Assembly (NCBI GenBank): GCA_916613615.1
Contig: OU744723.1
Coordinates: 32,060,171 to 32,124,170, forward strand
Reading direction: 5' to 3'
Length of the DNA stretch: 64,000 nucleotides
Origin: Steromphala cineraria
Lineage: Eukaryota; Mollusca; Gastropoda; Trochida; Trochidae
Shown here: piece after piece, positions 37,484 to 48,560 of the stretch
Numbering within the stretch: the stretch's first letter is position 1
Layout: the number at the start of each line of letters is the position of its first letter
The notes under the pieces: generated by a model
Databases searched by the model: none
Told to the model about the DNA's origin: nothing
What the model saw: the letters and a program-made list of their open reading frames with translations, nothing else
Position numbers and translations under genes: made by a program

Positions 37484-37687
37484 TTGACCACGGTCAAACG
37501 CGGTCAGAATGCAATCCGATCGCGGTCAACCGCGGTCCGACTGCATTCTGATCGCGGTCAACTGCAATCAGATTGCAGTTTGATCGCGGTTAACCGCGGT
37601 CTGACTGCAATCTGATCGCGGTCAAACGCGGTCCGACTGCAGTTTGATCGCGGTCAACTGCAATCAGATTGCAGTTTGATCGCGGTA
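37484..37687. repeat. CpG- and GATC-rich palindromic array, copy 2
   Basis: Same unit and same unit order as 27651-27887 (for example 'actgcaatcagattgcagtt' then 'tgatcgcgg'). It ends 74 bp before exon 2 of the DUF4806-like gene, so the two arrays bracket intron 1. Confidence 0.93.
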
Positions 37688-37761
37688 GGTACCGGTAAAG
37701 ATATCTGCAACCGTCTGTACGTCATTTTCCTTATATTGTCATATTTTCATTCCACTTACAG

Positions 37762-40724
37762 GAAACGTTCTGCTATTGGCCTAAAACAGGGGCCCACCTT
37801 CGGGCGAGAAGGGGGGATCTTCCAGATAAGGGTCGCTGGAGGAAATACAAGATTAGAATTTTTCGATATGTTGGTAAGTCAACTAATATATACAGACATC
37901 AAGGACCACAGTACTTTATTTTCGTATACTGTATATACACTGGTGTGCCATAATTATCTCATATTTGCCGCTATTCCCGTAAGTTTCCCTGTTTTTTAGC
38001 AGCATAAATGATATTGATTAATTAAATTCTGCTTGAATTGTTGTAAAACTCTACACATTTGTGAGGAACTAACCTAGCAACCGCTACACACTCTTTGTTT
38101 ATTAATCAATACCCCGTTATTTTTTAATGCTATCGTTCTAATCATTATAGGTAATCCGTATATAAGATTTAACATGGTTGCTAATGGGATATCTGTTTTA
38201 CAGCAAATATATACACAGATAAATGAGATATCATTTGCTGAATAGTCATCGAACAAAATTATTTGAAATTGATTACTTCTAACAGGCATTAGTTTAGATT
38301 AACGTGCAAAGTTTGACAAAGACATGTTTGAAACACTTCTAATAACATTTATTCGTGCTACATTAAAATAACATGCAAGTCTATGGGAATAACGTGTAAA
38401 ATATGATATTATCATGGCACACCACTGTCGTGATAAGTGAACTGTATGGTATAGTATGATATGTAATGTACGGTACGATAACTTATTTAACATAAAGGCT
38501 ATTTGGCAGGATAGTGTTTAGCGTCTTGGTTCTATTCGTGTAATAACTCAATATCGCTGATCGATTGTATATATAGAAAGTCATTCTACTCTAATAATAT
38601 AGAAAGTCATTCTACTCTAATAATATAGAAAGTCATTCTACTCTAATAATATAGAAAGTCATTCTACTCTAATAATGTAGAAAGTCATTCTACTCTAATA
38701 ATATAGAAAGTCATTCTACTCTAATAATATAGAAAGTCATTCTACTCTAAAATTATTTTATGTACAGATGATTTCAAGACAGCGTCTGAACTTACGAAAA
38801 TGGCTGAAGATACCTCTAACTTTGAGGAAGAGGGCGAGGTTGAAGACGAACAAGACTTAGACACCCATCACAGGAAAAGGCCACGTTCTACGGCTGGGTC
38901 TAATGATATAGATGATGGTAAGAATACGATCGCTTAAAGTACTTATCATATACTACCTTTAAGTTTTAGTCAATGTTTGACTTATTTTGGGATCCTTTTT
39001 TTCACCTATGGCGAACAAGACATTTGGGTGTTTTACGGTGATTTAATGTCAACTATCTTACTAAATGTTTTGATACAATTGTAAGGATACAATCTCTATT
39101 TTAGACCCCCAAAAAAAGCGTGCGAACCCATCAGTGCCATCACCCATGTTAGCATCGACGCCTAAAGACGGAGGCGTCAGACCGCCTACTTTAAGCGACT
39201 CATCACCTCTGAGTCCAGTGGCTTCAGTCAACAGGCTACCGACTCAACCTAGCTTGGAAGGTAAGGCTTATGATTAGCCAAAACAGGGATTTGGTTTCAA
39301 TTGGAACAACTGATAGAGATCTATCCATTCATAGAACTTTGTGAGGTCCAATGATCATTATAATTTTTTTGTCACAATAACAGGGCAGCAACTAGCTTTT
39401 TGAAATGGCAATTCTGTTAATCATTTTCTTATTGTCGGGCGCCATGGACCTTTGATTTCTATATCATACTACCATTTTCTTAAAAAAACATTTGTACATC
39501 AACCATTTAATTAATTTTATTGTGATGATACATATTTTATTGTGATAATAAATATTAGAGTGAAAACAATGACATTTTGGGAAATATTTCTTTCAGAATA
39601 CAACGCTAAATTCGAACTTGTCCTCGAAAATCAAAGGGAAATAATGTCGATGTTGAGGAAAATTGTTCTTCAAGCGGGGCTGGATGACGATGATGACGAT
39701 TCCCTTGACGATGTATTACCAGCCCCCGTGCAAGACGAAGAGGGGATGGCGGACCTATGCGAGAAAATAAGCCAGAACAAAAAGCACAGAAAGCAATTGG
39801 TAAAGTGCTTTTTAATACCTGATAGTTAACATTGTAATTGAATACATATTATATAAACGAGTGGGACAAGTGTCCAAAGCCACCGTCAAGTTCATTAAAG
39901 ATTTTCCGAAACTGAACTGTTTTCCGTTTTCCTCTTATGATGTGGCTTTGTTTCAGCTACGATATCTGGTATGCCTTGGTGGCACAAACCTGGCTGATTT
40001 GATGAGGAAAATGCTGAGAAAGTTAGGAACCAATGCGCTGTGGTCCAATTACAGCCTCCGCGGTAGAAAGGGAAAGAAGGCATTCCAGGACCTTGGAATC
40101 TTTAAGCTGATACTGAGTACGTTACATTCGATAAGACAGTTGTAAATACCACAAGAAGTTAAAGATGTTAAATCATTTCATTTCACGAAGCATTTTACTT
40201 TAACGCAGATATTATAAAGAAAGGTTTACTTCTATTTTTGAAAAGTAAAGTTACATTCTTATTTTACAGGGGCTGCTGTTAAAAAATTTCCCCAAAGCAT
40301 CCCTCACTGAAATAGAGAAGTGCGTAATTGAGACTTTGAAGCATGCCCCGCACGCGAAAGGAGGACCCCAGTATAGAGTATGTACCTACCTAAGAAATTC
40401 CTTAATCGTAAATATTTGATAAAATCAAGCATCGCATATAATCAATGTATTTACATACACGTATATATACTTTGATCCGTAAACAATACAACGGATTTAT
40501 GTACCTTAACGCATAAGAAAATGCAGTACAAATATACTGTTACTGGTGATATTATCATTTTCATTAATAATGTTTGGAATTTGATATCATATAATATAAT
40601 ATATTATACAAATAAAAGTATACATTCCATACATATTCAGGTGCCATCAGATGCGTCCCGAGGGAAGAGCCCTATGGCAGAAAACTGGGAGCAGTTCATC
40701 ATGGGCGGCTCAGATTCGGATTGA
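37762..40724 (+). pseudogene. DUF4806-like protein gene, exons 2-8, one frameshift
   Basis: Seven exons: 37762-37873, 38768-38917, 39105-39260, 39597-39799, 39957-40116, 40270-40377 and 40641-40724. All have GT/AG borders. Phases agree at every junction except between exons 6 and 7. Exon 2 reads ETFCYWPKTGAHLR...WRKYKIRIFRYV. Exon 3 reads DFKTASELTKMAED, then an acidic and a basic (RKRPR) stretch. Exon 4 is Ser/Pro-rich linker, and exon 5 contains an Asp run. Exons 5-7 carry the DUF4806 domain: LRYLVCLGGTNLADLMRKML, LWSNYSLRGRKGKKAFQDLG and NFPKASLTEIEKCVIETLKH. Exon 8 ends FIMGGSDSD and the stop. In exon 7 a run of six A (40281-40286) breaks the frame; a length change there or a sequencing error is the simplest cause. 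Function is unknown. The family often sits beside transposases, as here. Confidence 0.75.
38573..38750. repeat. 26-bp minisatellite, 7 copies, next to the exon 3 acceptor
   Basis: Units 'atagaaagtcattctactct' + 'aataat' start at 38573, 38599, 38625, 38651, 38677, 38703 and 38729. They are almost identical; the fifth has 'gtag'. The array stops about 17 bp before the acceptor AG at 38766-38767, so it supplies the branch-point and pyrimidine-tract region of that intron. Confidence 0.95.
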
Positions 40725-41605
40725 ACTGGAGGGTTTATAGACAGGGCATTGTTACTGGTTGTTGTACAGTTTAATATATAATTGATTGACCAGTTCAGAC
40801 AAATGTTGTAAATAGCCTGATTTTGATAGCTTCTCGGTACCAAATCTGCTAAAACATGATTTATCATGTGTTGTGTATGTCTTATCTGAACATTTTGAAA
40901 ACATTTACGATTATCAAGTTTTTTCTCTCCAGATGTTTCTGTATGGTTGATGGCGGCAAGTTTACACAAATTCAGATGTGATCCAGATGCATCCCCAGTG
41001 AACAGACAGATTACGGACAACTTGCAGTTTTCAATCACTGCAGGGGTTATGAGCAGGACATTTTTAATTTTATAACGAAGAACGTCTTACTGATGCGTTA
41101 AGATGTTTCGTATTGAACTACGTCTTAGAAGGGTGACGAGTGAATGGCAAACGGGAACACAAAACATCCAAAAGCAATCTCGTTATATGCGTCAGTTTCA
41201 AAGCAGTAAAATCCATGTCTTGAACAGACTTTAACCATTAACGATTGCTTTTTGACAGTTTTGTGTCAGTGATCCTAGAATCACCCTCTTTGCTTGTGAT
41301 ATGATTTCAAATGGAAAAGTATTCGTTTAATACAGAATATATCTTTGATTAGTGTAATATGAAAAAGGAGGATTTTGTTTTAAACAATGCAAATTTCTTT
41401 ACAATTTAAGGATGATAAATGATGTTAATATATGTCAAATATTAACGAAAGGTTCAGTTTCTTTCAGAGTACAACGTTCAATTTGGACAGACGACCATCT
41501 TTCAGACGATTTCAATGGATTGTCAGATGCAAGTTACTGCAAAGTGTGTGCTTATTTCATGTTCGATAACTATTTCATATATAATATAAACAGAAGAATA
41601 TATGT
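40725..41605. other. Downstream flank of the DUF4806-like gene
   Basis: No clear polyadenylation signal immediately after the stop and no further exon. ORFs on the opposite strand (40637-41038) overlap exon 8 and lack family features. Confidence 0.35.
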
Positions 41606-41725
41606 ATGACAACTTCTTTATTCATGGTATGCGACGTTTCGACACAGGTTCTTCTCTGCTTGGGTTGACACAGGAACTTGCGGCTGTGCCGAAACGTCGC
41701 ATACCATGAATAAAGGAGTTGTCAT
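41606..41725. repeat. Fold-back hairpin with 42-bp arms
   Basis: 'atgacaacttctttattcat' + 'ggtatgcgacgtttcgacacag' at 41606-41647 pairs with 41684-41725 with two mismatches, around a 36-bp loop. It is the same family as 22891-22970 and 29321-29433 (shared ATGACAACTTC). Confidence 0.9.
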
Positions 41726-42639
41726 TTCAACATCTAAAATTCTTCTCAAAGAAATTATTTCATAAAGTAATTCATTATTAATTAATCAATTAAATTAATT
41801 AATAAAATAATTAATTATTCATTTTGGCAAACACTTGTTGAGCCAGGATCTAAATATGTTCTTAATTAGAAATATGCTTTGGAAAATATCTTTACTTTCA
41901 AATGGTCAAGAAAGGTAACTTTTAATCCTTATAAGACTTTTTGATTATTGGAATCTAATCTTAAGTCTATTTTTACATTCCAGGTATATGGAACATCCCA
42001 ATGGTGCATTGACTGTAAACCCTCCAGTCCCTTGCTGCTGCATCGTGGAGGGAACACGGTTCCAGTAATAGCCAATCTGGTTTTACGTGTCGGGCTTCAG
42101 CAAGAAAACAAGATATTATAGAAATATACTTTGTGTGAAATAAAAGCAATTGAACTTGTGTTCTATCATTTCTTTTTTCTCTTCTTCTTTTAATGTTCTG
42201 CATGCGTTGAAGATCATTTATGCATGTGATCTTGCCTTGGTCTTTTCTTCATTTGCTAATTGCCTTTTGGAGATGTATAGTGAAACTCATACATGTCTAC
42301 CAATTCAGAGAGACAACCGATCACATTTGATATTATAAGCAAATTTCCAAAAGGCAATTACATTTGAAAAAAAGATTGTGATTTGAAGTGCAAAAGAACA
42401 TGAAAACCACTGACACAAACATTTTATATATAAGTGTATTGTAAAAAAATACTTTGAACCATAAATGAGAATTTGTATTGAAACTGTAACTTGTACAATT
42501 TAATTTGAAATGAACACACAAAACACAACGCAGAACACTATCGTGAACATATTGATAATGTCGATTTTCAAACTTGATGAACCGAAATTAGAGAAACTAA
42601 AGATAAATCAGTTAATGATGTTATAATATGTAACATTCA
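41726..42639. other. AT-rich spacer
   Basis: Includes a run of TTAATTAA-type sequence at 41770-41825. No supported gene. Confidence 0.35.
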
Positions 42640-43628
42640 GGGAACATTAGTGTGAGACGTTCACAGGATGTCAGTTTGCAATGTTAAGTGGAAGTTAGTT
42701 TAAGACGTTGAGGGGACGTCAGTTTGAGATGATGATAAATCGTCAGTTCTGAGTATAAAAGGTTAAAAATATGTGAGTTTAAGATGATTAAGTGACGTCA
42801 GTTTGAGACATTTAGGGGACGTCTTTAACCGACGTAGACGCAATGTCTGTATGACACCTTAAACGGTCGTCTTTTTGAGATGTAATAGGAATGTCAGTTC
42901 GAAACGTTTTGGCGACGTTACATTGCGTTGGTAAGGGGACGTCAGAATTTTACGTTATGGGATGTCAGTTTGATATGTTGAGGCAACGTCAGTTATGAAG
43001 TTAAGGCAATGTCATTTTGCAACGTTCAGGGGACATGAGTACGAAACGTTAAGCGGGCGTCATTTTGAGACATTAAAAGGACGTCAGTTTGATACATTGA
43101 GGGGACATCAGTTTAAAACGTAAAGACAACGTCATTTTGTGACATTAATTGGACGTCAAAATGGAACGTGAAAGGGACATCAGTATGCAACGTCCAGTGG
43201 ACGTCATTTTGAGATGTTAAGTGGACGTGAGAATGCGATGTTAAGTGGATGTAATGTTGAAACGTTATAGGGACGTCAATTTTAGACGTTGAGGGGTCGA
43301 CAGTTTAATACATTGAGACAATGTCGTTTAACGACATTAATTGAATGTCAGGTTACAATGTGAAGTGGATGTCAGAATATGACGTTAAGTGGATGTCAGA
43401 ATGCAAAGTTCAGTGGACGTTCAAATGCGACATAAAATGAACATCAAGAAGCAACGTAAAGTGGACATTATTTTGAAACGTTACATGGACGTTAGAATGC
43501 GATGTTAAGAGGATGTAATTTTGAGACGTTATTGGGACGTCAGTTTGAGACGTTGAGGGGTCGTCAGTTTAAGACATTTTGACAACGTCATTTTGCGATG
43601 TTAAGTGGATGTCAGAATATGACGTTAA

Positions 43629-43984
43629 AGGGGCAGTAGCACGTTTTTTGATAATTTTATAATTTGAATTTCTCACTGATAATTGTAAGTGAATGCTAAA
43701 TATATTATTTTGACAGTATCAAAAATCTCATTACACAAGCCAATCATCCATTCTCAGAGGACAAAGAATGAAGTTTCACATAAAATCCATTGGCGGCCAT
43801 TTTTTTGTGAACACCTTTAATTCATTTTTTGTGAGAAAAAGAATCGCATGGCTAAACTTAACGTTATATAATGGAATTATTACTGCTCCATTTAGTTCAA
43901 ATACATTGTCTCTCAATTGGAACCATTTATTTTCATTTTCCTGACATCACCTTATATTCCCCCTAAAAACGTGCTACTGCCCCT
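43629..43984. mobile_element. 356-bp TTAA MITE inserted in the ACGTCA array
   Basis: TTAA at 43625-43628 and 43985-43988. The termini match the element at 24418-24776. The uninterrupted sister sequence 'gacgttaagtggatgtcaga' at 43381-43400 shows the empty site, confirming insertion into TTAA. Confidence 0.97.
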
Positions 43985-44589
43985 TTAAGTGGATGTCAGA
44001 ATGCAAAGTTCAGTGGACGTTCAAATGCGACATAAAATAAACATCAAGAAGCAACGTAAAGTGGACATTATTTTGAAACGTTACATAGACGTTAGAATGC
44101 GATGTTAAGAGGATGTAATTTTGAGACGTTATTGGGACGTCAGTTTGAGACGTTGAGGGGTCGTCAGTTTAAGACATTTTGACAACGTCATTTTGCGATG
44201 TTAAGGAGAGATGGGACGAATAACTCAAATATTTTAGAATTTTCTAATTTTTGGTACATTGGTTATTTTTTATATGTAGAATGCATATATGAAATAAAAA
44301 ATGGGGGTCACCGAACGATTTTCGGAGCTACAGCCCATTGAAATTTGTGGCCACGGGAGAAATGTCAAAAAATGGCATCACTGTTTGAAGTTATTTTTTA
44401 GATAAAAAGAGTTGTAATACTGCTTTAATTTTTCATATTATGTGGGATTAAATATAAAAAAGTATTGTAAATGCCTTTTTTTGGAAAAAAATAATATTTT
44501 TTAAAAAGTTATGATCGTATGAAAATGAAAATTGCGATTTACGAAAACATTTTCTAACCGATTGTATTGATAAATTATATTTACACATT

Positions 44590-44868
44590 TTACGATTTTC
44601 TCATACTTTGTGACATGAAAGAAAATCGCTTCTTCTTTCCAAAAATATATAATTCATTAGGGGTCACCGAACGAATTAAAAAGTTATGACGCGAAATGTA
44701 CATTATATGAAAGCCGAAATTCGATTTTTCGCGTCGCCGGACAGTACTGTGCACTGTGCAGCGCGTCACACGGCGTGTTTTAAAAACACAGAGTAGCGCT
44801 TGCGCCGGGCGCTTTGCGGACCATATCAAATGATAAAAGTATATTTGAAAACAGACTGAAAACAACAA
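44590..44868 (-). CDS. Small ORF near the left end of the 4-kb TTAA element
   Basis: 92 codons, basic, no recognised domain. It covers a CpG-rich block (about 44730-44815) that could equally be a terminal regulatory region. Kept only because it lies in an element that should have had coding capacity. Confidence 0.12.
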   Translation of the reverse strand: MLFSVCFQIYFYHLIWSAKRPAQALLCVFKTRRVTRCTVHSTVRRREKSNFGFHIMYISRHNFLIRSVTPNELYIFGKKKRFSFMSQSMRKS

Positions 44869-46402
44869 GAAACACGTTTTGATAAGTTAATGAAATTGAT
44901 TAACATTTGAGATGCATAAGTAAATTTGTAACAAAGTTTAAGAACAAAGTTTGGCTCGAGGCTAGACAAATCAGCCACGATCCCACTTCCGGGTTTGCAA
45001 TAGATACGACATCATTCTATGGTCAGGACGAAATAAAGTTATGCAGGTAGCTACAGAACACACTACGTATTATAGACAGATAACCCTACATTGTAAAGCA
45101 GTACTATTCAGCCCTGCAACCCGAAATTCTTTCATAATGTAGATTATTTGATCAACATGTTACATTTATCTATCGGAGATTCTCCACAACTCAAATCAGC
45201 TTGATTTTTATGAAAATGTTTGTGCCGTCCGAAAGTTCCAAGAAATTGATTAAATTTAAATCTGCAGCACTCTTCAGATAATATCGACAACATGATTACG
45301 ATTCAAAGAGGAAATTTCGTGCATCAAATCATCAAACAGTAGTAAATAATAATTGTGATGTGAAATTTCTAGTAATTGAATCTGTAGGTAGTAAGATCTA
45401 ACATCATTCATCAAATCTATAGACTGATACATAGTAAACAATATATAATATTAGCAGGTATCTTTTAGACCTAATCTTAGCAAAAAGGCAATAATATTCT
45501 GCTAGCTTGTTTTTGGAAGATTTCTCCATATAGATTTTTTTTCCATCAGATAAAGTAAACAAATATCTAACTCACAAAGATGTGCTCATAATCCTCATTC
45601 AATGTATTTACTTTCTCTTTTAAAAATTTAGGGACCACAATTGAATTATGCAATGTAATTTTTAAAATTTATATTTCATTCACATAAACTTATTTGAAGA
45701 CAAATTTACTAAAACTATATTGGTCTTGGCAGTTACAGTTATAATATCAAAGCAAAATTTTTACTTAATTATAAATTACATGATGGTTGGGTCTTTTTGT
45801 TACTTTTCTAGTACCTGTATGTTGATTCAATGATGTTTTAGTTTCTTTATTACTAAATAGATAATACATTATACTTGGCTAATGATATTTGATTCATAAG
45901 GCTTTTTTTTATGAGAAATTGCAATATTTGCAGTAATGTGTTTGTACAATAATAAAGACTCAGAATTATGTACAGTTGGGCCCTTTTGGTCTCGTGACCT
46001 GCAAATGTGTGACAATCTGTGAAAATCCTGTTTGTAACAAGATTTTTCTATAAACATTTCTTTGAACAATGGCAGTGTGTCAATAAAACCAACTAAAGTT
46101 GGTGCGTAATCATTGAACTTATCACATTAATTGAATTGACAAATACCCTAGAATAAAGGTTTTGGCATTATGGCCACATAAAATAAATTTGTTGAATCTT
46201 TTCAAGAATCCCAAGAATGATTTCAAACAAGGTTTATAATGCTTGAACATCTGTTGACCATCAAAAGTAAGACCAGTCACATCTCAGGCTTGTTTATATT
46301 TAGTTTTTGGTTTGTGGGGTAAGATGGCAATCTGGGTGATGTGGGCATCAGTTTCTGTGGAAACAATAGACAAAGTCAATCTATCTGATAGATTTAAGAG
46401 AA

Positions 46403-46614
46403 TACTGTATTTCCTCAAATGAGCGCCTGGGCCTCTTTACCCCCGGTGCTTATTGGAGGTCTGGTCTGGCACTTTTCTTTCATAGAAAATTGAAGTTTGT
46501 GTTAAACAGTAGTTTACAATGAATATCTGTAACAATATTACTAAGGGACATAATTCAATGGTTTGGACCTGGGTGCTTATTGGAGACCCAGCGCTTATTG
46601 GAGGAATTACGGTA
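46403..46614. mobile_element. 212-bp MITE nested in the 4-kb element
   Basis: The left end 'tactgtatttcctcaaatga' + 'gcgcctgg' is an imperfect complement of the right end 'cccagcgcttattggaggaa' + 'ttacggta'. Internal partial copies 'ggtgcttattgga' occur near 46447 and 46572. Same terminal family as 6258-6326. Confidence 0.75.
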
Positions 46615-47618
46615 TCTCATAATTTTCTCAGCTGTCCTGGTGACTTTGAGTAGATAACATCCCAGATAATGTTTTAATGGGAATAATACTATAATAATAA
46701 AGAATAATACTAAGATAATATAAAAACTGATTACATATTAGAACTTGTCATGGTCGATAAAAAATGAAACATAGTGATGTGTGCAATTACAATAGTATCA
46801 ACTTTAATGTCTTGAATTGAATAATTGATACAAATATATTATACAATTGTTTTCCTTACCCTGTTTATAATAACTATTAATAATGAACTGAAGATACTTC
46901 ATGTGGAATTGTGGAGCCTTTACCTATGTATGACATGAATTGTAAGCAACTTGAAAATGTGGGAAATAAAAATGAAAAAAAAATGAAAGTGGTATTCAAG
47001 ACAAGGTAACTAGTCTTTTTCATCAATTAATTTATTTGTGAATGAATTTATCCTAGTTGCAAAATAGAAATTGAGAAACAAAAGAGACATTATTTTTCTT
47101 CTAATCTTATAATTTCCATAATGTTATCAAGTATGAAGAAAAACAAATCGCTCATGGTCTAATAGAATATAAGTATTTTTATGCTTCAAATTTCTAAAAT
47201 GCTACAAATTTTTTAATGAGAATAATGAAATCCAATTACTTCATCAAAAATATTTTTAAATATTGCTTATGACACTTTTCATCAAAAGTTTGAATTGAAA
47301 TAAACAGCTAATGACAAGACGTCATACAAATATCTTGTTTTTTTAATTTCATATATTAGTTGATTATCTTTTCTCCATTTTCATCAAGTTATGAAAAACA
47401 ACTTTGAATTTTCAAAAAAGTGGTGAATTTTGAGCTAAATAAATATAAATAAAAATAATTTGTAATCAAGTTAAAACTTTACGAATAATCAACCAATTGC
47501 ACTTTTTAGAAAAATGTGGATCGTTTTTTATGTGACAGTATTTATCATAAAAGAAATTTACCTGAGACGAGAACTGCACTGGACATAGTGGTCAAGTTGA
47601 CAGGCTAGAACTTGCAGG

Positions 47619-47948
47619 TCAGCTACTCTTCTTCCTTCTGTCCAGTCTTGAATTTACTCGTCGTGGGAGAGGAAACAAAGTTGTAGAATCGGTGTCGGGA
47701 ATGTCAGCCGGATCGTCCACCTCTTCACGTATAACATGGCCGAGTGAAACTGAGACGGGTGCGGGCACTTTCTGATTTGGTACTTCTACCGCATGATGAT
47801 AGTCGTGGTCAATCAGCCAGGGCAAAGAAAAGTGCAAAGTTTCCCTTTGACACACAGACAAAGCTTTGGAGACAACCTGGGATCTTTTGAACTTCGAAAG
47901 GCTACAAAATTGCCCCAATCGCGATGATCGAGCATTGTGCCAACTCAT
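47619..47948 (-). CDS. 109-codon ORF near the right end of the 4-kb TTAA element
   Basis: Starts at an ATG (47948) about 260 bp inside the right terminus and reads inward, the usual place for a transposase first exon. The product has a basic C-terminus (RRVNSRLDRRKKS) and an acidic stretch (EEVDDPADIPDTDS). No motif identifies it. Base composition is clearly less AT-rich than the interior of the element. It could be an exon of a decayed transposase or chance. Confidence 0.25.
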   Translation of the reverse strand: MSWHNARSSRLGQFCSLSKFKRSQVVSKALSVCQRETLHFSLPWLIDHDYHHAVEVPNQKVPAPVSVSLGHVIREEVDDPADIPDTDSTTLFPLPRRVNSRLDRRKKSS

Positions 47949-48560
47949 TACGAAATCAGCTGATCGTTGTTTACAAACATTGCCGTAAACCGATCGGGTG
48001 CCGTAAAACTCTCAAAAATGCAAACCAAACGCTGATGTATGAATGTAATAACAGTAAACTGACATTTCATGCTATAAATACTTAGATACATTATTTTAAA
48101 ATGCATAAATTTAGTTTTTTAAACATAGACGTAAAATTTCTAACAACGCGAAATACGTTAAAACTGTCATGCGCAGAAGTCGAAAATGCTACGTCCCATC
48201 TCTCCTTAAGTTGATGTCAGAATATGACGTTAAGTGGATGTCAGAATGCAAAGTTCAGTGGACGTTCAAATGCGACATAAAATGAACATCAAGAAGCAAC
48301 GTTAAGTGGACATCATTTTGAAACGTTACATGGACGTTAGAATGCGATGTTAAGAGGATGTAATTTTGAGGCGTTTTTGGGACGTCAGTTTGAGACGTTG
48401 AGGGGTCGTCAGTTTAAGACATTTTGACAACGTCATTTTGCGATGTTAAGTGGATGTCAGAATATGACGTTAAGTGGATGTCAGAATGCAAATTTTGAGA
48501 CGTTATGGGGACGTCATTTTGCGATGTTTAGATGACGTCAGAACAGACATTCTCGTGACA

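Larger units (their letters stand above)
44205..48205. mobile_element. 4.0-kb TTAA-flanked TIR element
   Basis: TTAA (44201-44204) is followed by 'ggagagatgggacg'; the complement 'cgtcccatctctcc' precedes TTAA at 48206-48209. The sister array copy at 43600-43612 ('gcgatgttaagtggatgtc') shows the empty site. The ends are GC- and CpG-richer than the AT-rich middle. No long ORF is present, only the candidates at 47619-47948 and 44590-44868. It is either non-autonomous or its transposase is split into unrecognised exons. A smaller MITE is nested at 46403-46614. Confidence 0.93.
42640..48560. repeat. Degenerate ACGTCA/TGACGT tandem array (interrupted)
   Basis: Imperfect units of roughly 30-40 bp such as 'ggggacgtcagtttgagacg' and 'aagtggatgtcagaatgcaa' cover 42640-43628, 43985-44204 and 48206-48560. 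Larger blocks are duplicated: 43381-43620, 43989-44204 and 48230-48470 are near copies. Dozens of ACGTCA/TGACGT half-CREs result. The array is split by a MITE (43629-43984) and a 4-kb element (44205-48205). Confidence 0.9.

Noticed and set aside
38573..38750. CRISPR-like array (regular 26-bp repeats)
   Set aside because: No unique spacers; it is a plain minisatellite in a eukaryotic intron.
40637..41038. 133-codon minus-strand ORF
   Set aside because: Overlaps exon 8 of the DUF4806-like gene in antisense and lacks recognisable features.
24800..41340. CACTA...TAGTG terminal inverted repeats enclosing the transposase and DUF4806-like gene
   Set aside because: 'cactggtaacg' near 24831 and 'tagtgtaatatg' near 41352 were compared but are not complementary beyond the first bases. 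No convincing ends were found by eye.
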